From Nocardioidaceae bacterium (GTDB lineage: Bacteria; Actinomycetota; Actinomycetes; Propionibacteriales; Nocardioidaceae), in contig JAOPXA010000207.1 of NCBI GenBank assembly GCA_025965395.1, positions 1 to 5,662 of the forward strand: DNA of 5,662 bases. Reading direction: 5' to 3'. A program made the position numbers and the translations under genes. Under the pieces are notes generated by a model that was given only the letters and a program-made list of their open reading frames with translations, was not told the DNA's origin and searched no databases. Position 1 is the stretch's first letter, and each line of letters starts with the position of its first letter. Shown one piece after another: positions 1 to 5,434 of this stretch.

Positions 1-328
1 CCATAGTTGTGAGCGCCAAGGTCGGCGGGAAGTTCTCGGCCAGCAAGGACGTCACCGACTGACCTCGCGACACGGACTGGCCAAAGTCGAGATGCAGCGC
101 GGCGAACAACTGGTGGAAATACTGCACGATCACCGGGTTGTCGTAGCCATACATGTGCTTGACCGCAGCGATCTGCTCCGCCGTCGGGTTCCCCGTGCCT
201 CCAGGCTGGTGGAGCAGGATGGAGACCGGGTCACTCGGCAGCAGGTAGAGGACGACGAAGGTCACGGTGTAGGCAGCCCACAGCACGCCGATCGCCTGGG
301 CGATGCGTCTTGCTAAGTACTGAGTCAT
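1..328 (-). CDS. Opp/Dpp-type ABC transporter permease, N-terminal part (cut by window edge)
   Basis: This is the inner-membrane channel subunit of a peptide/nickel-class ABC importer, of the DppB/OppB type. Reading leftward from ATG at 328, 109 codons are open to the window edge. The protein starts MTQYLARRIAQAIGVLW, the usual permease opening of a short basic stretch followed by a first membrane helix (about residues 9-30), and continues into LLPSDPVSIL, matching the family's L-x-P-G-D-P motif with Ser for Gly. Near residues 97-107 LLAENFPPTLAL matches the conserved entry to the permease core domain. AAGGA lies 6 bases before the ATG, which supports this start. The ATG is 27 bases after the stop of the binding-protein gene, so the two are co-transcribed and form one transporter. 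The remaining two thirds of the gene, the partner permease and the ATPases should lie to the left. The family call is firm; the transported substrate is unknown. Confidence 0.93.
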   Translation of the reverse strand, partial: MTQYLARRIAQAIGVLWAAYTVTFVVLYLLPSDPVSILLHQPGGTGNPTAEQIAAVKHMYGYDNPVIVQYFHQLFAALHLDFGQSVSRGQSVTSLLAENFPPTLALTTM

Positions 329-355
329 GTCGTGTCCTTCGCCGTCCGTCTGGAA

Positions 356-2008
356 TTACTTCGAGAGCCACACGTCGTTGAGGCGCAAGAACGTCTCTGC
401 CGTGTAGTTCAGGTCATGGACCTTGTCGCTCTTCGCAACGATCTGAGCGCGGTCCTGGAGCGGGAACAGCGTTCCGCTCGTGATGGCTAGCTTCTGGATC
501 TGCTCGAAGATCGCGTTGCGCTTGGCCGTGTCGACCTCGCTGATCTCAGCCGCGAACAAGGCGGAGAGCTCCTTGGCCGTCTCTGGCTTCTGGCTGTATG
601 CGCCAGGGCCGGCGCCGGGCTTGACCACGCTCGTGTCGTAGAACGTGCGGAGCACATCGGAGTCACCACGCGTGAAGTACGAAGCGGTGAGGTCAAACTT
701 GCCCGTGTTGGCGTTGGCCGTGATCTCCGCCGGTGTCACGATCTTCTGGACGAACTTGAAGCCGACCTTCTTGAGCTGGTCCTGCAAGAGGTCCCAGCCG
801 GGCCACGGAGCATTCGTCAGGAAGCTGATCTCAAGCGGCTTGCCATCCTTGGCGCGATAGCCGTCGCTGCCCTTTGTCCAACCGGCCTCGTCAAGAAGCT
901 TGCCCGCGCCTTCGGCGTCGTAGCCGAGTAGAGCTGACTGGTCACTCCATCCCGGAGTGGTCGAGTCGACGACGCTCTTGGTGACGGGGTAGCTGTCGCC
1001 GAAGACCGTGTGCGCCCATTCGGCACGGTCGATCGACTTCTGCAGAGCCTCACGCACCTTGTCGTCCCCAAGAACTCCGTTGACGTTGGGGATGAGGTTA
1101 TAGGTCAGGCCCGGGAGGACGGTGCTGTCGACCTTGCCACCGGATGCCTTGATGGTCTCCTGTGCCTGCTCGGACAGCGGGTTGCGCGGCCAGGCCACGT
1201 CGATCTGTCCCGAGGTCAAGCTGCCGACCAGCACGCTTTCTTCAGGAGCGAACGTCACGTCGAGGTGGTCGATATGAGCCGCACCCTTGTTGGTGTTGAT
1301 GCCTGAGCCCCACGCGTAGTCCTTGCGCTTCGTCAGCTTGGCCGACTGAGCCGGCGTGTAGCTGTCGAGCGTGAAGGGACCGCTGCCGACGAACTTGCCG
1401 AGGGCGCGTTCCTTCGGGTCGAGGTCATACGACTTGGGCGACAAGATTGCCAGCGTCGTCGTGGCCGTTGCCTGCAAGAACGCAGCATTGGCGGTCTTGA
1501 AGTTCACCTGCACCTTGTTGGGTGCCAGAACTTCGGTGCTGTCGTAGCCCGAGAGGTAGGTAGCGCCGAGCGCAGCGAGAGGCCCGAGCTTGATGATGCC
1601 GTCATAGGCAGTCTTGACGGCCGTGGCGTCGAGCTTGGTGCCGTCGCTGAACGTCGCGTCGTCGCGCAAGGTGAAGGTGTAGGTCTTCGCATCCGGCGAG
1701 ACGGTCCACGACGTCGCGATCCACGGAACGATCTCGCCGGTCTTCGGATCCTGGTCAGTCAGCGAGTCGGCGAGGTTGCGGTCGATGGAGCGCGACTCGA
1801 TCCAGAAGTTCTGGTTCGGGTCGAGGTTGCCGAAGAGATCCTGGTTGAAGGCGAGCTTGAGTGTGCCGCCTTCTTGGACCGCGCCGCCGGCATTGTTGTC
1901 GGACGACTTGTCGCTGCCGCCACAGGCGCTGACCGCAAACAAGGCTGCGACAGCGAGTGCGACAAGGGCGCCGCGGCGCTGAGCCGGGCGTCGAGAGTTT
2001 CTGGACAT
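356..2008 (-). CDS. ABC transporter substrate-binding lipoprotein, SBP_bac_5 (Opp/Dpp) family
   Basis: This is the extracytoplasmic solute receptor of the importer, 550 residues, normal for the family. It begins with a lipoprotein signal peptide: basic residues 3-12, a hydrophobic core at 13-27, and the lipobox V-S-A-C with the lipidated Cys at 29, then a Gly/Ser/Asn-rich linker to about residue 45. The mature part carries the family signature at about 96-124 (W-I-A-T-S-W...S-P-D-A-K-T-Y-T-F-T-L-R...F-S-D-G) and the second-lobe motif K-V-R-E-A-L-Q-K-S-I-D-R at about 317-328. The start is chosen because signal peptide and lipobox are complete from this ATG; GAAGGAA lies 12 bases upstream, somewhat far. 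A 60-bp gap without an obvious hairpin separates it from the flavoprotein gene upstream, and the permease follows after 27 bp. Members of this family bind peptides, nickel chelates, opines and sugars, so the ligand cannot be read from sequence. The neighbours suggest an organosulfur compound (inference). Confidence 0.95.
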   Translation of the reverse strand: MSRNSRRPAQRRGALVALAVAALFAVSACGGSDKSSDNNAGGAVQEGGTLKLAFNQDLFGNLDPNQNFWIESRSIDRNLADSLTDQDPKTGEIVPWIATSWTVSPDAKTYTFTLRDDATFSDGTKLDATAVKTAYDGIIKLGPLAALGATYLSGYDSTEVLAPNKVQVNFKTANAAFLQATATTTLAILSPKSYDLDPKERALGKFVGSGPFTLDSYTPAQSAKLTKRKDYAWGSGINTNKGAAHIDHLDVTFAPEESVLVGSLTSGQIDVAWPRNPLSEQAQETIKASGGKVDSTVLPGLTYNLIPNVNGVLGDDKVREALQKSIDRAEWAHTVFGDSYPVTKSVVDSTTPGWSDQSALLGYDAEGAGKLLDEAGWTKGSDGYRAKDGKPLEISFLTNAPWPGWDLLQDQLKKVGFKFVQKIVTPAEITANANTGKFDLTASYFTRGDSDVLRTFYDTSVVKPGAGPGAYSQKPETAKELSALFAAEISEVDTAKRNAIFEQIQKLAITSGTLFPLQDRAQIVAKSDKVHDLNYTAETFLRLNDVWLSK

Positions 2009-2068
2009 GGGGGTTTTCGATTCCTTCGGTTGGTCGTTCGTCGTGGGGGTGTGTGCGTATGAAGCGCG

Positions 2069-3244
2069 TTATGCAAGTGCGATGCGGCCGGCACCGACGA
2101 GTGCGGTGTCGTCCTGGGGCGGGTGTATCCGCGAACAGAGGACGTCGCGGAGGTGACGCTCGAGTGGGTTGCTGCGCGTCAGCGCCGGGTTGCCGAGTGC
2201 CGCGACTGCGGTCTCGACTGCAGCAATCGACGCGCGCGACGCGATGACTTTGGCGAGGCCGAACTGCGCGAAGACCGTGGTGTCGCCTGCGTCGACCCGG
2301 ACGGCAGCGCTGTGCAGAGCTGACTGTGCGGTCGCGAGGTGCGCCTCGATCTCCCCGGCAACACCTTGAATGCGTTCGGTCGTCGCGATCGGACGGCCCA
2401 AGGCGGTGGGCACGCGGGTACGAGCGAACTCCCCGAAGAAGTCGCGCGCTGCCTCAGCGACACCGAGGTAGAGCCCAAAGACTCCCAGGATCGCGCCGTC
2501 GTTGGGGCCCGCGTTGTTGGGCACCGTGCCAACGGGCACGCCGACAAAGTGGTCGACGGGCACGTGCACGTCGGTGTAGATGACGTCATGCGTGCTGGTG
2601 CCGCGCATACCGAGGTGGTCCCATGTGCGCTCGATGCGGATGCCAGGAGTGGCGTTGCCTTCACCGTCGGTCGACGGCACGATGACGTGTCCGATGATCG
2701 GTTCCTCGTCCTCGCTGACCGCCCACACGAGGTGATAGGCCAACCCTTCCGAGCCCGTCGCAAAGCCCTTGTGTCCATTGAGCACCCAGCCGTCGGGGGT
2801 GCGGCGCACCGTCGTGGCGGGCAGTCCGCCGCGGGCGGGCGCGCCTAGCTCGGGTTCGGCGCGGATCGCGTTGATCGGCGTCGGCCCCTGCGCGGACTCA
2901 GCGAGCACCCGGCCGTAGAGCTCGGCGGGCCACAAGGAGGCGAAGGCACCATGAGCGACATACGTCATCGCAACGAGAAGCGCCACGGATGGATCGCCCT
3001 TGCCCAGGGCGCGGAACACGCGAACCGTGTCGACGGCGCTGAAGCCGCCATACCCGCCGTGCTCTTTGCCCACGGCAGCGGTCAAGAGCCCCGCGTCGTG
3101 AGCCGCTTGCAGACCTTCCCAGGGGAAGCTGCTGTCGCGGTCGACCTTCTCGGCGTGTGCCGCGAGCTCGGCCGTCAGACGCAGCAGGCGCTCTTCGCTG
3201 ATGTCGACGGTGGGCAGCTGCACCGTGGTGTCGGTGATGGTCAT
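2069..3244 (-). CDS. Acyl-CoA dehydrogenase-fold flavoprotein, probable DszC/SfnB-like monooxygenase
   Basis: This 391-residue cytoplasmic flavoprotein has the three-part acyl-CoA dehydrogenase fold: a helical N-terminal domain (about 15-120), a beta domain with the flavin-contacting W-V-L-N-G-H-K-G-F-A-T-G segment (153-164) and the D-H-L-G-M-R-G-T-S-T-H-D segment (209-220), and a helical C-terminal domain (about 250-391). In true acyl-CoA dehydrogenases of the medium-chain type the catalytic Glu sits in a C-terminal Y-E-G-T motif. Here the comparable stretch reads R-D-V-L-C-S-R-I-H-P-P-Q-D-D-T (366-380), closer to the R-D-x-R-T-H-x-x-H-D-P stretch I recall from DszC and SfnB, which use reduced flavin and oxygen on sulfur compounds. 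I therefore favour an oxygenase acting with the adjacent luciferase-like enzyme; this is inference. Its ATG overlaps the upstream stop by 4 bp (ATGA) and no Shine-Dalgarno sequence is visible before it, so translation is probably coupled. An ordinary acyl-CoA dehydrogenase remains possible but less likely. Confidence 0.88.
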   Translation of the reverse strand: MTITDTTVQLPTVDISEERLLRLTAELAAHAEKVDRDSSFPWEGLQAAHDAGLLTAAVGKEHGGYGGFSAVDTVRVFRALGKGDPSVALLVAMTYVAHGAFASLWPAELYGRVLAESAQGPTPINAIRAEPELGAPARGGLPATTVRRTPDGWVLNGHKGFATGSEGLAYHLVWAVSEDEEPIIGHVIVPSTDGEGNATPGIRIERTWDHLGMRGTSTHDVIYTDVHVPVDHFVGVPVGTVPNNAGPNDGAILGVFGLYLGVAEAARDFFGEFARTRVPTALGRPIATTERIQGVAGEIEAHLATAQSALHSAAVRVDAGDTTVFAQFGLAKVIASRASIAAVETAVAALGNPALTRSNPLERHLRDVLCSRIHPPQDDTALVGAGRIALA

Positions 3245-4410
3245 GACGCGGCGCGTTCGCGGAGGACGTCTTCGAGCGGCGGCTGGGCGACGACCTCGCC
3301 ACGCTGTCCGGTTGCCTCGCGGTGGGCGAGCTCCTGACGGACGAGCGGGATGAGGAAGCGGCCGTAGTCGATCGCGTCGTTGTAGTTGTCGTAGCCACGG
3401 ATCGAGATGAGGTCAGCGCCGAGGTCGACGTAGTCGAGGATCGCCGCGGCGACGGTCTCGGGAGTTCCGACGAGAGCGGTGGAGGCTCCAGCGGCGCCGG
3501 TGGCACTCGCCGTCGGCGTCCACAGCGCACGGTCGTGCAGGTCACCGCGCGACGCGATCTCGAGAAGACGCTGCGACCCCACGTTGGCGGGGCCGGTTGT
3601 GGTGTTGGTGTTGAGGAACTTCTTGGCGTTCCAGAGTGTCGACGCCTTCGAGCCGTCCTTCAGCACCTCGAGGATGCGGTGCGCCTTCTCCCAAGCAAGC
3701 TCCTCGGTCGGAGCGATGATCGGGCGGAACGTCACCCACGTGCGGGGGGTGTCGGTCCGACCCGCCTTGCGAGCTTCGGAAGCAATGCGGTCGATCTGGT
3801 GCTGCGTGTCCGCGAGCGGCTCCCCCCACAAGCCAAAGATGTCGCCAAGCTGTCCACCGGTGCGATACGCCTCGTCCGAAGAGCCTCCGACGGAGATCGG
3901 AATAGTTCCGTTGACAGGGCGGATGTATGACACGAAGTCCTCGAACGAGTAGAACTCACCCTTGTGGTCGAACGCCTCGGTCTCGGTCCAGACGCGACGC
4001 AGGATCTCTATGTACTCGTGCTGACGCGCATACCGCTCATCCTTGGTGAACCGGTCACCCTCGCGAGCCTGCTCGTGATCGTTGCCGCCCGCGATGAAGT
4101 GGACGACCGCGCGGCCGCCGGACAGCTGGTCGAGCGTCGCGAGGGCCTTGGCCGCGACCGTCGGGTAGATGGTGTTGGGGCGCAGGGCGACGATCGGCTT
4201 GAGGTGCGTCGTGTGCTGCGTGATCGCCGAGGCGATGGTGAACGGGTCGTGCCCGCCGGAGCCATAAGGCACCAGCGTGTAGTCGAAGCCACCCTCATCG
4301 AGGGCGCGTGCGTACTTGACGAAGTAGGGGTGGTCGATGGCGGTCGACGCGAAACCGTTGAGCTCGTTGCCAGGGTTGACGTTGATGGCGCTGATGAATT
4401 CGACGGTCAT
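3241..4410 (-). CDS. LLM-class FMNH2-dependent monooxygenase, SsuD-related
   Basis: This is a predicted cytoplasmic TIM-barrel (bacterial-luciferase-like) monooxygenase using FMNH2 and O2, 389 residues against about 381 for E. coli SsuD. The similarity to SsuD is strong in V-A-L-R-P-N...P-T-V-A-A-K-A-L-A-T-L-D-Q-L-S-G-G-R (74-100), G-G-S-S-D-E-A (175-181), L-W-G-E-P (194-198) and S-T-A-L-V-G-T (310-316). Compared with SsuD from memory, Tyr331 is kept (Tyr340), but catalytic Cys54 aligns with Gly53, His228 with Arg229, Arg226 with Thr227 and Arg297 with Ala306. A relative with a different substrate is therefore more likely than an alkanesulfonate monooxygenase. The reading frame is open further upstream to an ATG at 4476, but that region is the sulfurtransferase's 3' end. 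The ATG at 4410 has AAGGAG 7 bases upstream and a 4-bp ATGA overlap with the upstream stop, so it is the start chosen. No flavin reductase gene is visible here, though such enzymes need one. Confidence 0.94.
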   Translation of the reverse strand: MTVEFISAINVNPGNELNGFASTAIDHPYFVKYARALDEGGFDYTLVPYGSGGHDPFTIASAITQHTTHLKPIVALRPNTIYPTVAAKALATLDQLSGGRAVVHFIAGGNDHEQAREGDRFTKDERYARQHEYIEILRRVWTETEAFDHKGEFYSFEDFVSYIRPVNGTIPISVGGSSDEAYRTGGQLGDIFGLWGEPLADTQHQIDRIASEARKAGRTDTPRTWVTFRPIIAPTEELAWEKAHRILEVLKDGSKASTLWNAKKFLNTNTTTGPANVGSQRLLEIASRGDLHDRALWTPTASATGAAGASTALVGTPETVAAAILDYVDLGADLISIRGYDNYNDAIDYGRFLIPLVRQELAHREATGQRGEVVAQPPLEDVLRERAAS

Positions 4411-5246
4411 GCGGTTGCTCCTTGGTAGGTACCGGTCTCGATGGGCCGATCTGTTTGGTTGGACCACTGGCTCCACGAGCCCGGGTAGAGGGCCGGCGTG
4501 AACCCGGCGAGAGTGAGCGCGACGATGTTGTGCGCCGCGGTGACGCCCGATCCGCAGTAGGTCGCGAGGGGTCGATCGGCGTCAACACCGGCGGCGACAA
4601 AGCGTGCGCGAAGCGTCTCGGGATCGAGGAAGTGGCCGGTCGCATCGATGTTTGCGCCGGTCGGGGTATTGAGCGCGCCGGGGATGTGACCCGCGATCGG
4701 GTCGATGGGCTCAATCTCACCGCGGTAGCGCTCTGGTGCACGCGCATCGAGAAGTGCGCCGGTAGCGGCGATGTCGAGAACGTCGTCGGCTTCAACAACG
4801 GGCAGGTGACCGTAGGCCAGCGTCACCGATCCTGGCGTCGGGTTGACGTCGCCCATCTCAAGCGGCAGGCCCGCAGCGACCCAGGCCCCGAGTCCGCCAT
4901 CGAGCAGCCGTACGTCAGCCACGCCTGCGTAGCGAAGCAGCCACCACGCCCGCGCCGACGCCAGGTTGCCGCCGTCGTCGTAGACCACGACGGTGCTGTC
5001 GTCGTTGATGCCCCACGCGCGGGCCGAGAGCTGAAACGCCTCGACCGACGGCAACGGGTGGCGCCCGTCTGCCGGCGCTCCGAAGGCGGCGAGCTCGTGA
5101 TCGAGGTCGACATAGACCGCACCGGGCACGTGCCCCGTACGGAAGTCGTCGCTTCCGTCAGGACGGTCGAGCCGCCAGCGGACGTCAAGAACGACGACGG
5201 GGCGTGTGACGGCCGCCAGGTCTGCGGCGGAGATGAGGAGCGACAT
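4407..5246 (-). CDS. Two-domain sulfurtransferase, 3-mercaptopyruvate/thiosulfate type
   Basis: This cytoplasmic sulfurtransferase of 279 residues has the usual tandem-rhodanese length. The N-terminal rhodanese domain (about 3-130) contains G-H-V-P-G-A-V-Y-V-D-L-D (38-49) and L-L-D-G-G-L-G-A-W (114-122) and has no cysteine in its active-site loop, as expected for the inactive half. The C-terminal domain (about 150-275) contains D-A-R-A-P-E-R-Y-R-G-E-I-E-P (167-180), G-H-I-P-G-A (186-191) and the active loop Y-C-G-S-G-V-T-A with catalytic Cys231. C-G-S-G-V-T-A is the loop of 3-mercaptopyruvate sulfurtransferases (SseA type), whereas classical thiosulfate rhodaneses carry C-R-x-G-V-T; the substrate preference is inferred from this. 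The enzyme would carry sulfur as a persulfide to cyanide, thiols or biosynthetic acceptors. It is the first full gene of the operon, downstream of a cysteine-codon leader. GAGAG lies 5 bases before the ATG, a modest ribosome binding site. Its stop overlaps the next start by 4 bp. Confidence 0.95.
   Translation of the reverse strand: MSLLISAADLAAVTRPVVVLDVRWRLDRPDGSDDFRTGHVPGAVYVDLDHELAAFGAPADGRHPLPSVEAFQLSARAWGINDDSTVVVYDDGGNLASARAWWLLRYAGVADVRLLDGGLGAWVAAGLPLEMGDVNPTPGSVTLAYGHLPVVEADDVLDIAATGALLDARAPERYRGEIEPIDPIAGHIPGALNTPTGANIDATGHFLDPETLRARFVAAGVDADRPLATYCGSGVTAAHNIVALTLAGFTPALYPGSWSQWSNQTDRPIETGTYQGATA
4418..4423 (-). promoter_or_regulatory. Ribosome binding site fixing the start of the luciferase-like gene
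   Basis: AAGGAG on the minus strand lies 7 bases before ATG 4410, inside the last codons of the sulfurtransferase gene. It decides the start in favour of M-T-V-E-F-I-S over the open frame extending 22 codons further upstream. Confidence 0.8.
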
Positions 5247-5266
5247 AAGAACTCTCAGATCGGTTT

Positions 5267-5282
5267 CGGCATAGCAATGCCG
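5267..5282 (-). promoter_or_regulatory. Perfect 6-bp hairpin just before sulfurtransferase ribosome binding site
   Basis: On the transcript strand this reads CGGCAT-TGCT-ATGCCG, a perfect 6-bp stem with a 4-base loop, followed by AAACCGATC. It ends 10 bases before the GAGAG of the sulfurtransferase gene. With no U-tract after it, it looks less like a terminator and more like a structure affecting translation initiation or an attenuator arm. The role is inferred from position only. Confidence 0.4.
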
Positions 5283-5291
5283 GGGAAAGGT

Positions 5292-5307
5292 GCGTGAAGA
5301 CTCACGC
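5292..5307 (-). promoter_or_regulatory. Perfect 6-bp hairpin in leader region
   Basis: On the transcript strand this reads GCGTGA-GTCT-TCACGC, a perfect 6-bp stem with a 4-base loop, preceded by CTTTTCG and followed by ACCTTTCCCC. The downstream pyrimidine run is weak for an intrinsic terminator, although actinobacterial terminators often lack a clean U-tract. It lies 41 bases downstream of the leader stop and is the better of the two candidates for a termination hairpin. Confidence 0.45.
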
Positions 5308-5347
5308 CGAAAAGTTGCTCAGCAGGTGCGGAGCGGGGCTGTTCGCC

Positions 5348-5434
5348 TCAGCAAGGGCGACAGCGACACCGCCCCATGGAGGTCGTCATCGCGCGGTGGT
5401 GCGCGGTGGGCACGGTGCTGTTCATGGTGTCCAT
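5348..5434 (-). CDS. Cysteine-rich leader peptide, putative cysteine-responsive attenuator ORF
   Basis: This is a 28-codon ORF from ATG at 5434; a second in-frame ATG at 5425 gives 25 codons. It ends ...M-G-R-C-R-C-R-P-C and then TGA, so three of the last six codons are Cys (TGT, TGT, TGC) in an otherwise Cys-free peptide. The stop lies 101 bases before the sulfurtransferase ATG on the same strand. AAGGAGG is 11 bases before the first ATG and GGGAG 10 bases before the second, so both starts are plausible. Short ORFs ending in clustered Cys codons upstream of sulfur-metabolism genes are known from actinobacteria, and in mycobacteria such ORFs were shown to act as cysteine-responsive attenuators. 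By analogy, low charged Cys-tRNA would stall the ribosome near the stop and favour expression of the operon. The ORF and its Cys cluster are seen directly; the function is inferred. A chance ORF is possible but the combination of Cys cluster, ribosome binding site and downstream sulfurtransferase argues against it. Confidence 0.75.
   Translation of the reverse strand: MDTMNSTVPTAHHRAMTTSMGRCRCRPC

Larger units (their letters stand above)
5247..5347 (-). promoter_or_regulatory. Leader-to-gene spacer with hairpins, putative attenuator region
   Basis: These 101 bases separate the leader stop from the sulfurtransferase start and encode nothing I can support on the minus strand. They hold two perfect 6-bp hairpins (described separately) and the 3' arm of a stem that covers the leader's last codons: TCGCC at 5356-5360 can pair with GGCGA at 5343-5347, with the leader stop in the 8-base loop. 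GGGGC at 5370-5374 can also pair with GCCCC at 5335-5339 around it. A ribosome stalled on the Cys codons would cover these stems and alter downstream folding, the arrangement expected of attenuation. No long U-tract follows any hairpin, so it is unclear whether the control would be on transcription or translation. Confidence 0.5.

Noticed and set aside
2009..2068. Terminator or separate promoter between the flavoprotein and binding-protein genes
   Set aside because: The 60-bp gap has no inverted repeat with a T-run and no clear -35/-10 pair, so co-transcription is the simpler reading.
1504..2094. Alternative minus-strand ORFs within the binding-protein gene
   Set aside because: They are out-of-frame shadows with Ser/Arg/Thr/Pro-rich low-complexity products, while the main frame has a lipobox and family motifs throughout.
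3322..3930. Plus-strand ORF of 202 codons opposite the luciferase-like gene
   Set aside because: It mirrors a strongly conserved SsuD-like coding frame; its runs of Val/Asp/Arg are typical of antisense GC-rich frames.
4411..4476. N-terminal extension of the luciferase-like protein from ATG 4476
   Set aside because: It overlaps the sulfurtransferase by 70 bases, lacks homology to the family's start, and the internal ATG at 4410 has a strong ribosome binding site and an ATGA junction.
4422..5297. Plus-strand ORF of 291 codons opposite the sulfurtransferase
   Set aside because: It is the antisense of a clearly recognised two-domain sulfurtransferase with intact active loop; its own sequence is rich in Arg, Gly and Val with no family match I recognise.
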